Positions 42,201-49,916 of a stretch of DNA of 64,000 nt are shown piece after piece. Position 1 is the stretch's first letter. The number at the start of each line of letters is the position of its first letter. A program made the translations under genes and the position numbers. The notes under the pieces were generated by a model, which saw only the letters and a program-made list of their open reading frames with translations, did no database searches and had not been told where the DNA came from. The DNA is from M3007 sp044226205. GTDB lineage: Bacteria > Bacteroidota > Bacteroidia > Chitinophagales > Saprospiraceae. The DNA lies in the NCBI GenBank assembly GCA_044226205.1, contig JBGAHL010000028.1, positions 1 through 64,000 of the forward strand, given 5' to 3'.

Positions 42201-43130
42201 GTCGAAAGACGTGCTTACGTAGCTGGCGGCCACGCTCGACTGGTCGGCGATCCGCATCCCCTGCCCCTGCCCTATTTTGAGAAAATACCAGGCATTGCGG
42301 TCGTACAAATGCGGCCGCAGGGTGAGTTCGGGGTCGGTAGCGCCGGGGCGGTACACCCAGGGGCTGGGCCCCACGGCGTAAAAAAGGATGTAGTCGCCCT
42401 GATCGAACTTGCCGTCCTGTTCGCCCGAGATGAAAATGGCGTTTTCCTGCAGGTCGTCGGTGCGGTCGTCGTCGGTGCGTTCGGGCAGCATAGCGCCGCC
42501 GTTGCCGTAGATACGGATGCTGCGCGGGTCGATATTGTCGAGATTGCTGATCCCGAGCTCGTTTTTGAGGTAGCTGTAATCGAGGCGGTACACGCCCGTG
42601 CCGGCCACCCCGAATTTCCAGATATCGCCGTCGTTCAGCACGGAAAGGGTGGTGAACGGTCCGTTGCGGTCCGAAGCCACGGGCGCTTTGGGCGTCACGC
42701 GCACGGTCAGCGTAAACGATACGGCGCGTTCGTAGCCGTTGCCGTTGCGGCGGACGGGCAGGAACTTGACGCGACCGAAAAAGCGGTTGCGCTCCTGTTC
42801 CACATTGGCGCTCACGAGCAGTTCGTTGCCCAGCGCGGCATCGTCGGCGGAAGATTTTTTGACAAAAGGCTCCCATTGCACAGCGGCGACTTCCACGGCG
42901 AGGGTGGACGGGCCTGAAAGTTCGAAACGTTCGGAGAACAGCGGCAGGGCTGGCGCGGCGTCGCCGCGGCTGCATCCCTCAAAACTCCAGATGTCCACAA
43001 GCGTACCGTCGGAAGCGGTGACCTGTTCGGGCGCAGCGACCCAGTTGAGGGTGCGCTGAATGGTAAAAGTGCCTTGTGCACTTGCCAGACTGGTCATCAG
43101 GGCGAAAAGAAGAAGAAGCCGATTTTTCAT
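39279..43130 (-). CDS. porU: Type IX secretion sortase PorU
   Basis: A 1283-residue C25-family (gingipain-fold) protease-like sortase. It cleaves the C-terminal signal from T9SS cargo and joins the cargo to A-LPS. A signal peptide (MKNRLLLLFALMTSLASAQ) precedes a long N-terminal beta region. The catalytic domain has His786 in YIGHGGPRGWAQ and Cys820 in TATCTFGGYDD. The C-terminus has its own sorting-like domain (NYPNPFTTNTYFQFEHN, ending EFEKLVILK). The ATG at 43130 is set by the signal peptide. The length fits large PorU proteins. PorU works with PorV and PorZ, both in this window. Confidence 0.93.
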   Translation of the reverse strand: MKNRLLLLFALMTSLASAQGTFTIQRTLNWVAAPEQVTASDGTLVDIWSFEGCSRGDAAPALPLFSERFELSGPSTLAVEVAAVQWEPFVKKSSADDAALGNELLVSANVEQERNRFFGRVKFLPVRRNGNGYERAVSFTLTVRVTPKAPVASDRNGPFTTLSVLNDGDIWKFGVAGTGVYRLDYSYLKNELGISNLDNIDPRSIRIYGNGGAMLPERTDDDRTDDLQENAIFISGEQDGKFDQGDYILFYAVGPSPWVYRPGATDPELTLRPHLYDRNAWYFLKIGQGQGMRIADQSSVAASYVSTSFDDIGRIEDDKINLLDYSTSAQGSGKRWFGDYFYQTRQREYSLTFPNLVSGSDARVRADFAARCGSGTIVRLIADGATFSKNINAVTISNNDAAFAAGATMSGIFQPDGDQINLKIDFPNVAETSEGWLDYIEVNARRRLVMTGNSMGFRDLQTLSQDAATFRLEFSGSAPQIWDVTAPQNPARQQTSVSGGTLEFGANTQGVLKNYFAFYDNGNLPKPEAKVGKIANQNLHGIGAVHMAIVYHGDFQAAAQQLAEHRRTFSGLDVELVDVNQLFNEFSSGAKDPSAIRDFARMLLERGPDKFDYLLLFGDGSFDPKNNSGSEDNLDFIPVFETAESFHPIYSHPSDDFYALLSPGESGALDGALDIAVGRITPSTPEEAQAIIDKIIDYDKNPNTLGDWHLRLLYLADDQDGNAHVKQADKLATAAGSTERFFNLEKVYFDAYQQIATSGGQRFPDAKSAINSNIFKGALITQYIGHGGPRGWAQERVVDNNDIAGWDNPDRYPLIITATCTFGGYDDYTTLSGGEQALEKIKSGAIGLFTTVRPVFIDGNNKLTDGVQSVIFQKVNGKYRAIGDILKDGKNTLSGGNEDNARRFTLLGDPAMFLALPEYRVSTDSINGKAYDPASPDTLRALMAVELKGSVTDTLGNLLSGFNGKVFVTIFDKAQTLQTLGQDSDSPVFTFSVQRNVIFKGSATVSNGHFKVGFIVPKDINYNYGFGKISYYAQNGTPLDAAGADESLVIGGNANQIKDDTPPLIQVYLNTDDFVSGGITDANPKVLIKCSDDYGMNVSGTSLGHDLTVVLDGNVQETIVLNDFYESELNDFRRGQALYPLRGLSVGRHTLKAKGWDIANNSGEGVTEFVVAEDGKAALDHVLNYPNPFTTNTYFQFEHNLAGQILDVQVSIFSVSGKLVKTIIHSAPADGYRVTDIQWDGKDEYGDQLARGVYVYRIKVRGTDTSGNTVTAESEFEKLVILK

Positions 43131-43358
43131 TTTTCTCGTGTGTGTAAAAACAAAGGTCGGGGAGATGGCGCGAATGTGTCGGCCTTGGTTGCCTTGCGCG
43201 CACGGTTTTGCCAATCGGCGACGGAACGCCGGTCAGTCCTGAACCAAACAATGCGACAGATTGGAAGGTTCGCCTTCGCAGTGTTCACTAACGCAAACGG
43301 ACATAGCCTTCCCGGGTATTTTTTTGTTTTAAAAATTTTAAAATAAAAATTATTGTTT

Positions 43359-43366
43359 TAAATTTG
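43359..43366 (+). promoter_or_regulatory. Putative -7 box of the DUF1761 gene
   Basis: TAAATTTG fits TAnnTTTG, 41 bases before the ATG, in a very AT-rich stretch (43318-43400) that contrasts with the GC-rich surroundings. Confidence 0.45.
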
Positions 43367-43407
43367 TTGGATTTTTCACCAATTTTAAACGAAAACACCC
43401 TGATTTT

Positions 43408-43842
43408 ATGGAAAGAAAAACAAACTGGATCGCAATTGCCGTGTCCGTCGTGGCTGCCATCGTCATCGGCTTTTTATGGTACGGCCCCGTGTTTGGCCAA
43501 ACCTGGATGAATGCCAACGGCTTCACCATGGACGAGGCCAACCACAAGGTTTTTAAAGACGGCGTGGAAATGCCGATGACCATGACGCCGATGTTGTTCA
43601 ATATCGCCGTTATGATCGCTTTCGCGCTTCTGATGAGCTGGCTGACTGCCCGCGCCGGCGCCAACACCTGGGCCGAAGGCGCCAAAATTGGCGCCGTGGT
43701 CGGGTTGTTCATGGCGTTGAACATCTGGGTTTCGCTGCTTTTTGCAGCCCGTCCCTCCGTTCTGATGTCGATCGACGGCATTTACCCGCTGATACAACTG
43801 ACCCTGATGGGAGCCATCACCGGCGGCTGGCGAAAAAAATAG
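43408..43842 (+). CDS. DUF1761 membrane protein
   Basis: A 144-residue inner-membrane protein with four predicted helices (about 7-25, 64-84, 94-115 and 122-140). The conserved start NWIAIAVSVVAAIVIGFLWYGPVFGQTWM and the loop with a Gly/Met-rich stretch mark DUF1761. The function is not known in the family. It stands alone between divergent porU and the epimerase gene. Confidence 0.88.
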   Translation: MERKTNWIAIAVSVVAAIVIGFLWYGPVFGQTWMNANGFTMDEANHKVFKDGVEMPMTMTPMLFNIAVMIAFALLMSWLTARAGANTWAEGAKIGAVVGLFMALNIWVSLLFAARPSVLMSIDGIYPLIQLTLMGAITGGWRKK

Positions 43843-44006
43843 TTGTCTTTGTTGAAGGAAAAGTGCGCGGGCACGGAGCGGTAGCTTCGTGCCCGCGTTG
43901 TTTTACGGGCCATGCGCCGCGCTGCAAATTCTTTTCCATTGCTTTGTCATACCCTCGCCATTTGCCTTACATTTCGCCCCGAAACAGCCTTTGCCAAAAT
44001 TTTTAC

Positions 44007-44948
44007 ATGACATCCGATCGTATCCTGTTAACCGGCGCCGGCGGCCAGATCGGCGCCGTGCTCACCGAAGCTTTACGCACCGCTTATGGCCCCGATAATG
44101 TCGTCGCCACCGACATTAAACCGCTCGACAACCAGTCGGGCCCGCATGAAATCCTCGACGCGCTCGATGCCGCGAAACTGAACGAACTCGTCGACCGCTA
44201 CCGCATTACCCAGATTTATCACCTTGCCGCCATCCTGAGCGCCACCGGGGAAAAAGACCCGATGTGGGCCTGGAACATCAACATGACGAGCCTTTTCAAC
44301 GTGCTGGAAACAGCCCGTTTGCGGCAACTTCACAAGGTGTATTTCCCTTCGTCCATCGCGGTGTTCGGCAGGGAAGCCCGGCGGGAAAATACCCCGCAAT
44401 TTGAGGTTCTGATCCCCGAAACCGTCTATGGCATCAGCAAGGTTGCCGGCGAAAACTGGGCGAACTACTACTTCCGCCGCTATGGACTCGACGTTCGTTC
44501 CCTGCGTTACCCCGGCATTATCGGCTACCAGAGCCTGCCCGGCGGCGGCACGACCGACTACGCGGTCGATATTTACCACTACGCCGTACGGCATCAGCCC
44601 TTCGAGTGTTTCCTCAAAGCCGACACCCGATTGCCCATGCTCTACATGCCCGATACCATCCGGGCTACCCTGCAACTCATGGAAGCGCCGGCCGACCGCC
44701 TGACGGTGCGCACCAGCTACAACCTGGCCGGCATGAGCTTTACCCCCGAGGAAATCGCCGCCAGTATCCGCAAAGAAATGCCCGACTTTCAAATCAGCTA
44801 CAAGCCCGATTTCCGGCAGGCCATCGCCGACTCCTGGCCGGCTACCATCGACGACTCCGCGGCGCGCAACGACTGGGACTGGAAACCCGAATACGACCTT
44901 GACGCCATGACCAGGGATATGCTGTATCACCTTACATTGATCTCCTAA
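44007..44948 (+). CDS. NAD-dependent epimerase, L-threonine dehydrogenase-like
   Basis: A 313-residue extended short-chain dehydrogenase. The Rossmann loop LLTGAGGQIGAVL is at the start. HLAAILSATGE, the SSIAVFG strand (catalytic Ser region) and the YGISK catalytic pair (Tyr/Lys, near residue 140) follow. The pattern GGGTTDYAVDIYHYAV and LPMLYMPDTIRAT are those of UDP-galactose-epimerase-like L-threonine 3-dehydrogenases, which oxidise threonine to 2-amino-3-oxobutyrate. Sugar epimerase activity cannot be excluded. ATG at 44007 was chosen since the Rossmann loop follows at once. The transporter gene follows after 15 bases. Confidence 0.88.
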   Translation: MTSDRILLTGAGGQIGAVLTEALRTAYGPDNVVATDIKPLDNQSGPHEILDALDAAKLNELVDRYRITQIYHLAAILSATGEKDPMWAWNINMTSLFNVLETARLRQLHKVYFPSSIAVFGREARRENTPQFEVLIPETVYGISKVAGENWANYYFRRYGLDVRSLRYPGIIGYQSLPGGGTTDYAVDIYHYAVRHQPFECFLKADTRLPMLYMPDTIRATLQLMEAPADRLTVRTSYNLAGMSFTPEEIAASIRKEMPDFQISYKPDFRQAIADSWPATIDDSAARNDWDWKPEYDLDAMTRDMLYHLTLIS

Positions 44949-44963
44949 CATCGTTCAATAACC

Positions 44964-46286
44964 ATGTCAAACACCCGCAACCCGTACCTGATCCCCTTTG
45001 CCCTGGTATGCAGCCTGTTTTTTCTGTGGGGCATCCCCAACAGTATGAACGGCTCGCTGATCCGGCACTTCCAGTTTGCCCTCGATCTGAAACGCTGGCA
45101 GGCCGGGATTGTCGATTCCGCCTTTTACTTCGGTTATTTCGTGATGGCCATTCCGGCCGGCATGTTCATGCGCAGGTACGGCTACAAGGCCGGTATTCTG
45201 ACCGGCCTGCTGTTGTTTGCCGTGGGGGCGCTCTTGTTTGTCCCTGCGGGAAATATCCGGGTGTACGCTTTTTTCCTCTTTGCCCTGTTCACCATTGCCT
45301 CGGGTCTGGCATTTCTCGAAACGGCCGCCAACCTGTACGTGACGGTGCTCGGCGACCCTAAAAAAGCGGAATGGCGCATCAATTTTGCCCAAACCTTCAA
45401 CGGCATCGCCATCATCATCGGCCCGATCATCGGGGCGCGGTTCATCTTTTCCGACCTCGATACCAAACAGCTGCTCGCCACGAAAACGGAAGCCGAACTC
45501 GCGGTGTACCGGGCGCAGGAAGCCCAATCGGTCCAGATGCCCTACCTGACCATTGGCCTCATTCTGCTGGCGGTGGCTGTGGTGTTCTGGCTGACCAAAA
45601 TGCCGGAAGTCGGCCGCGAGGAAGAGCAGGCGGCGCATGAAAAAGTGACCGTGGGCGGCTTGCTCGGCAAGTACCGCCACCTGTCGCTCGGGGTGCTGGC
45701 CCAGTTTGCCAACGTGGGCGCGCAGGCAACTTTGTGGGGTTATTTTGCCGATTTTAAACTGGATTTCTCGCCCAACGAACACATCGGCCTGACCGTGAGC
45801 TACGCCAACGCCTTGTTTGGCGCGGACCCGAACGTCACCCCGGAAAAAATAGCCAACTACCACGCCTCCTTTGCCATGATCCTGTTCCTGCTGGGGCGGG
45901 TATTCGGCACTTCTCTGATGAGCAGAGTAGAACCCCGCCGCGTGATGTCGTTTTACTCCGTCGCCGCTGTGGCGCTGGTGCTGGCGGCATTCCTGCTGGG
46001 CGGACTGGCCGGCGTGGCCTGCATCATGCTGACGTATTTCTGTCAGAGCATCATGTTCCCGACGATTTTCGCGCTGTCGACCCGCGGGTTGTCCCCGGCG
46101 GAAAGCAAACTGGCCTCTTCGCTGGTCATCATGGCTATCGTGGGAGGCGCTGTTTTGCCGCCCATCGCGGGTCTTTTGTCGCAGGCCGGCGGCATGAAAA
46201 TGGCGCTGCTGGTGCCCTTGTTCTGCTTCCTGTACGTCATCTGGTACGTCATGAAAGGTTGCAAACCGGCTGTTCAAACCGCCTGA
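44964..46286 (+). CDS. FucP-like MFS sugar transporter
   Basis: A 440-residue transporter of the L-fucose/glucose-galactose:proton symporter family with 12 predicted helices. Family features are FFLWGIPNSMNGSLIRHFQ in helix 1, the SAFYFGYFVMAIPAGMFMRRYGYKAGI stretch, and FLETAANLYVTVLG in helix 4. It begins 15 bases after the epimerase gene, so the two form an operon. The substrate may be a hexose or deoxyhexose, which is inference. Confidence 0.9.
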   Translation: MSNTRNPYLIPFALVCSLFFLWGIPNSMNGSLIRHFQFALDLKRWQAGIVDSAFYFGYFVMAIPAGMFMRRYGYKAGILTGLLLFAVGALLFVPAGNIRVYAFFLFALFTIASGLAFLETAANLYVTVLGDPKKAEWRINFAQTFNGIAIIIGPIIGARFIFSDLDTKQLLATKTEAELAVYRAQEAQSVQMPYLTIGLILLAVAVVFWLTKMPEVGREEEQAAHEKVTVGGLLGKYRHLSLGVLAQFANVGAQATLWGYFADFKLDFSPNEHIGLTVSYANALFGADPNVTPEKIANYHASFAMILFLLGRVFGTSLMSRVEPRRVMSFYSVAAVALVLAAFLLGGLAGVACIMLTYFCQSIMFPTIFALSTRGLSPAESKLASSLVIMAIVGGAVLPPIAGLLSQAGGMKMALLVPLFCFLYVIWYVMKGCKPAVQTA

Positions 46287-46298
46287 TCGGACCAGACA

Positions 46299-46351
46299 AC
46301 ATCGACGCCGTTCTGCGACTGCCCGGGCGTGCCGCAGGACGGCGTCGATGT
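46299..46351. terminator. Bidirectional terminator between fucP-like gene and ribE
   Basis: ACATCGACGCCGT and ACGGCGTCGATGT are perfect inverted arms separated by a GC-rich loop (the fold may extend inward through CTGC/GCAG). The genes are convergent, so the hairpin would serve both; it ends right at the ribE stop codon. Confidence 0.7.
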
Positions 46352-46963
46352 TTATTCAGCTTTGTTGCTCCGTTCGGCATACACGCTCAGGTAGCGCGTC
46401 ACGTATTTGCCGATGATGTCGAATTCGAGGTTGACCGTATCGCCCGGGCGCAGCGTTTTGAAATTGGTGTGTTCCCAGGTGTAAGGAATGATGGCGACCG
46501 AAAACAGGTCGTCGTGCGGCTCCACCACGGTCAGGCTGACGCCGTTGACGCAGACGGAACCCTTGTCGACCAGGATGTGCTCGGGGCCGGGCCGGTAGCG
46601 GAAGGTGAACCGCCACGATCCGCCGGTTTCAAGCACTTCGATACATTCGGCGGTGGCATCGACGTGGCCTTGCACGATATGTCCGTCGAGTCGGCCGCCC
46701 ATCGGCAGGCAGCGTTCGAGGTTGACGAGGGCGCCGGGCTTCCAGCTGCCCAGATTGGTGCGCGCCAGGGTTTCGGCAACGGCCGTGACTGTATGCGTAC
46801 CTTCGCCGAGGGCCACCACGGTCAGGCAAACCCCGTTGTGGCTCAGGCTTTGATCAATTTTCAATTCGCCGGAAATCGGGCTTTCCAGGGTAAAATGCAC
46901 GTTGGATTGCTCGTGCCTCACTTGCCGCACGGTGCCCAACGTTTCGATAATGCCGGTAAACAT
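46352..46963 (-). CDS. ribE: Riboflavin synthase
   Basis: A 203-residue enzyme that dismutates two 6,7-dimethyl-8-ribityllumazine molecules into riboflavin. It has the two-fold lumazine-binding barrel: the first half starts MFTGIIETLGTV and contains SHNGVCLTVV. The second half starts GRLDGHIVQGHVDATAEC and contains VCVNGVSLTVVEP. The C-terminal helix completes it. Length and the MFTGIIE start fit the family. It is a stand-alone gene here, with no rib operon or visible FMN riboswitch. Confidence 0.96.
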   Translation of the reverse strand: MFTGIIETLGTVRQVRHEQSNVHFTLESPISGELKIDQSLSHNGVCLTVVALGEGTHTVTAVAETLARTNLGSWKPGALVNLERCLPMGGRLDGHIVQGHVDATAECIEVLETGGSWRFTFRYRPGPEHILVDKGSVCVNGVSLTVVEPHDDLFSVAIIPYTWEHTNFKTLRPGDTVNLEFDIIGKYVTRYLSVYAERSNKAE

Positions 46964-47072
46964 GTTATTAACAGCGTTTTAAAACTTTGCGCTTAAACGT
47001 TTGAGTTATTGATCGATCCAAATGGCTGGATGGATCAAATTGTTTGTCAAACTTCACTCAAAATACAGATTT

Positions 47073-47504
47073 ATGAAAAAAGTACTGTTGCTCCAACTGT
47101 TCAGTTTCGCGCTGGTCGCCCTGGCCTCCATGTCGTTCAAAATGGCGGAAACGCCCGCCACCTCTCTCACCGCCGACCAGGACCCCTGGGAAATGCTCGG
47201 CATGCGCAAGGTCAACTACGGCCTCGACCGCGATGAAATCGTGGTCACCCGCGCTGAAGGCGTGTTTACGGCCCTGCAAATCCGCGTGAAAGGCAGCCCG
47301 ATCAACATGCACAAGGTGGTCGTTCATTTCGGCAATGGCGAAACCCAGGAGTTCGAACTGCGCGAAAACTTCCGCGCCGGCAGCGTCAGCCGTGTGCTCG
47401 ATTTGCCCGGCAACCGCCGTGTCATCCGCAAGGTGGTGTTCCTCTACGACACCAAGAACCTCGCCGGTCGCAAGGCGGTGGTGCAGTTGTGGGGAAGGCA
47501 CTAA
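47073..47504 (+). CDS. Secreted DUF2541-like protein
   Basis: A 143-residue exported protein. The ATG at 47073 gives a signal peptide (MKKVLLLQLFSFALVALASMSF). The mature part (WEMLGMRKVNYGLDRDEIVV, then LQIRVKGSPINMHKVVVHFGNG, ending VVQLWGRH) follows the DUF2541 pattern of a small beta-sandwich; the family's role is unknown. Its TAA stop is formed by the first bases of the palindromic element that follows. Confidence 0.78.
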   Translation: MKKVLLLQLFSFALVALASMSFKMAETPATSLTADQDPWEMLGMRKVNYGLDRDEIVVTRAEGVFTALQIRVKGSPINMHKVVVHFGNGETQEFELRENFRAGSVSRVLDLPGNRRVIRKVVFLYDTKNLAGRKAVVQLWGRH

Positions 47505-47664
47505 GAGCATGTTGAGCTTTTCCTTGCCGGGCTGCAAACGGAAAATTTTATTTTCTGCTGCGTTAAATTTCTCACCGGATCGCCCGCATCCGACTGCGAA
47601 ATTTGCCTTGCCGAAAATAAAATTTTCCCGTTTTCGCCTCGGCAGGAAAAGCTCAACATGCTCT
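47504..47664 (+). repeat. Palindromic element, copy A (161 bp)
   Basis: Starts AGAGCATGTTGAGCTTTTCC and ends with the inverse, GAAAAGCTCAACATGCTCT. The whole 161 bases can fold on themselves with mismatches. Copy B (52809-52969) is the same element in the opposite orientation; copy C (54524-54686) shares the ends with a different centre. No coding content. Confidence 0.88.
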
Positions 47665-47689
47665 AAGCGCAATAGGCAACGCAGGCGTA

Positions 47690-47831
47690 ACGGGTTAGGT
47701 AAGAGAAATGATGCTGTATGAAACTTTGCCTCACTTTTAGGCCCCACCCCCAACCCCTCCCCCCTTGGGGAGGGGTTGGGGGTGGGGCCTAAAAGCGGCA
47801 GTGTCTTCATCATTATTACCTAACCAGTTAC
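47690..47831. repeat. Nested palindromes with a 25-bp GC-rich hairpin
   Basis: Outer arms GTAACGGGTTAGGTAA (from 47690) and TTACCTAACCAGTTAC (to 47831) enclose an almost perfect palindrome at 47735-47794. Its arms read TTTTAGGCCCCACCCCCAAC and the reverse complement, with a short CCCCCTTGGGG-type centre. It could form a very stable hairpin or cruciform. No gene is present between 47505 and 47933. Confidence 0.85.
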
Positions 47832-47884
47832 ACATAAGTCCTTTTGCTCAAAATCCTGCAAAATTTAATTTTATATCGCGGCCA

Positions 47885-47918
47885 ACTGACGGGGTGACTC
47901 CAAAGTCACCCCGTCAGT
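47885..47918. repeat. 15-bp stem hairpin, second copy
   Basis: ACTGACGGGGTGACT, loop CCAA, then the exact inverse. It is preceded by AATTTAATTTTATATCGCGG, which also precedes the third copy at 52724. It lies 16 bases past the rsmI stop and may terminate rsmI transcripts. Confidence 0.8.
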
Positions 47919-47933
47919 AACCAGCCTCATTGC

Positions 47934-48599
47934 CTACGGTTTGCCGCCGACGACCACGACGATCTCGCCTTTGACCTCTTTCGCTGAAAAATGGGCGTGC
48001 AACTCGTGGAGCGGGGCCGTTTTGACTTCCTCGTGGAGTTTGCTCAGTTCGCGCGCCACGCAGGCGGGCCGTTCGGGTCCGCAGACAGTGGCCAGTTCGT
48101 CGAGGCAGCGCACCAGACGGTGAGGCGATTCGTAGAGCACGAAGGTGTGCGGGAGTTCGGCGAGCCAGCGCAGCCGCGTCTGGCGCCCTTTTTTATGAGG
48201 CAAAAAACCTTCGAAATGAAAGGTGTCGCTGGGCAGTCCGCTGGCCACCAGGGCCGGCACGAAGGCGGTCGGTCCGGGCAAACATTCGACCCGGATACCG
48301 CGCCGCACGCAAGCCCTGACGAGCAAAAAACCAGGGTCGCTGATGCCCGGCGTGCCAGCGTCGCTGACCAGGGCCATGTCTGTCCCCGTGGCCAGTTCGT
48401 CCGCAATTTTTTCCACCACCGCGTGTTCGTTGAAGGCATGGAATGCCCGCAGGGGGGTACGGACCTCGTAGTGGTCGAGCAATTTCCGGCTGGTACGGGT
48501 GTCTTCCGCCAGCACGACTTTTACCTCCCGCAGGACGCGTAGCGCCCGCAGCGTGATGTCTTCGAGGTTGCCGATCGGAGTGGGGACGACGTAGAGCAT
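47934..48599 (-). CDS. rsmI: 16S rRNA 2'-O-methyltransferase RsmI
   Basis: A 221-residue SAM-dependent enzyme that methylates C1402 of 16S rRNA on the ribose. The start MLYVVPTPIGNLEDITLRAL, LAEDTRTSRKLLDHY, and LVSDAGTPGISDPGFLLV are diagnostic, and FEGFLPHKKGRQ and LYESPHRL follow. The ATG at 48599 is the family start; upstream in-frame codons are discarded. It is 55 bases downstream of purS, the last gene of a three-gene minus-strand cluster. Confidence 0.96.
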   Translation of the reverse strand: MLYVVPTPIGNLEDITLRALRVLREVKVVLAEDTRTSRKLLDHYEVRTPLRAFHAFNEHAVVEKIADELATGTDMALVSDAGTPGISDPGFLLVRACVRRGIRVECLPGPTAFVPALVASGLPSDTFHFEGFLPHKKGRQTRLRWLAELPHTFVLYESPHRLVRCLDELATVCGPERPACVARELSKLHEEVKTAPLHELHAHFSAKEVKGEIVVVVGGKP

Positions 48600-48654
48600 T
48601 GCGTAGGTACTGGCGCTCGTGGCGGCGGACAAAAGATTGCCCGGCCGCCGCCGC

Positions 48655-48906
48655 TCACTGTTCGCTGAGGGTGTAAGTGTAGGTTTCGACGATCAGGTTG
48701 GCAAAAAGTTTTTGACAGGCGGTCTCGACTTTTTCGCGCGCTTCGGCTTCGGAGGCGGCATCGAGGCTCATGCTCACGTGGCGGCCGATACGCAGGTCCG
48801 TTACGCCCGTGAGGTGCAGGTGTTTGAGGTTGTTCAACGCGGTTTTGCCCTGCGGATCGAGCAATTCTTTGTGGGGCATGATGTCAATTTCAGCGACGAA
48901 TTTCAT
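48655..48906 (-). CDS. purS: Phosphoribosylformylglycinamidine synthase subunit PurS
   Basis: An 83-residue small subunit that bridges PurL and PurQ in purine synthesis. The pattern KFVAEIDIMPHKELLDPQGKTALNNLKHL, then VTDLRIGRHVSMSLDA and VETYTYTL, is that of PurS. No purL or purQ gene lies nearby. It is between pssA and rsmI on the same strand. Confidence 0.92.
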   Translation of the reverse strand: MKFVAEIDIMPHKELLDPQGKTALNNLKHLHLTGVTDLRIGRHVSMSLDAASEAEAREKVETACQKLFANLIVETYTYTLSEQ

Positions 48907-48945
48907 GGTAGGAAGGTACAGTGCTTATGTGAGGGTCTTCGGCGT

Positions 48946-49716
48946 TCAGGCCGCCGAGAGGATGGATTTTTTATTAAAAAGGGAGTACAGAATATACAAC
49001 ACGATGATGATGCAGAACGCCAGTTCCCTGACGACAAAAAGCAGGGCGACAAACACGGCCAGCATCGTAATCAGGGCTTCGTTGCCGCGCCAGCCGAAGC
49101 TTTTGATCTTCATGCCGGCCAGCGGAATTTCAGTCACCATCAGCCACGACAACAGGGCGATGAGCGGGTAAACGACCCAGTTGTTGGCCATCAGCCATTC
49201 TCCCGCGCCGAAACGGTTGTGAAAAACGCTCAGCGCCAGCCCCGTCACAAAAACCGTGCAGGCCGGCGTACTGAGACCCAGAAAATAACTCGTCTGACGG
49301 GTATCGACGTTGAACTTGCCCAGCCGGTACGCAGCCGCCATCGTCAAAACGAACGCCGGGATGGCCGCCCACGAAAACATAAAAGACTCGAGGTGACCGG
49401 AGGCTTCCGGCAAAGCGGAAAGCGGCGGATAAAACGATACGCCCCAGGTGGACGGCAGAGGCGCCAGCAGGCGGTAGAGCAAAGCGCCCGGCACCACGCC
49501 GAAACTCACCATGTCGGCCAGCGAATCGAGCTGTACGCCGATGGGCGACGAGACCTTCAGCGCCCGTGCCACGAGGCCGTCGGCCGTATCGCAGGCAAAG
49601 CAGCCCAGGGTGAACCAAAGCGCGAAGTCGGGCCGGCCGGCAAGCGCCCACAGCAGGGCGCAACAGCCGCAAAACAGATTGCCCAGGGTGATCAGATTGG
49701 GAATTTGCGAACGCAT
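48946..49716 (-). CDS. pssA: CDP-diacylglycerol-serine O-phosphatidyltransferase
   Basis: A 256-residue integral membrane enzyme making phosphatidylserine. The CDP-alcohol phosphotransferase motif is complete: DTADGLVARALKVSSPIG, then QLDSLADMVSFG (D-x2-DG-x2-AR-x8-G-x3-D-x3-D). About seven membrane helices follow. A -7 box TACTTTTG ends five bases before the ATG, suggesting a leaderless transcript. No phosphatidylserine decarboxylase gene is adjacent. Confidence 0.94.
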   Translation of the reverse strand: MRSQIPNLITLGNLFCGCCALLWALAGRPDFALWFTLGCFACDTADGLVARALKVSSPIGVQLDSLADMVSFGVVPGALLYRLLAPLPSTWGVSFYPPLSALPEASGHLESFMFSWAAIPAFVLTMAAAYRLGKFNVDTRQTSYFLGLSTPACTVFVTGLALSVFHNRFGAGEWLMANNWVVYPLIALLSWLMVTEIPLAGMKIKSFGWRGNEALITMLAVFVALLFVVRELAFCIIIVLYILYSLFNKKSILSAA

Positions 49717-49721
49717 GGCGG

Positions 49722-49729
49722 CAAAAGTA
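49722..49729 (-). promoter_or_regulatory. Putative pssA promoter -7 box, leaderless-type spacing
   Basis: Minus-strand TACTTTTG fits TAnnTTTG and is separated from the pssA ATG by only five bases (CCGCC). Confidence 0.45.
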
Positions 49730-49916
49730 CCACTTTAACCGGCAAAGGATTTTGGCTAATCTGTGCTATTTTGCAGGAAATTCACGAGGCACTTTAAACG
49801 AAGACGGGCTGGAAATCAGTTTTTTAAGAAAAATTTGACGTTTCGGGCAGCCAACAAAAAACGCTGAAAAAGCGTCTAAGTGCTTGTAAAGGACCTGTTG
49901 TCCGCACAAAGTAATC

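Noticed and set aside
43863..44006. N-terminal extension of the epimerase
   Set aside because: The Rossmann loop begins a few residues after the ATG at 44007; the upstream codons are not family-like.
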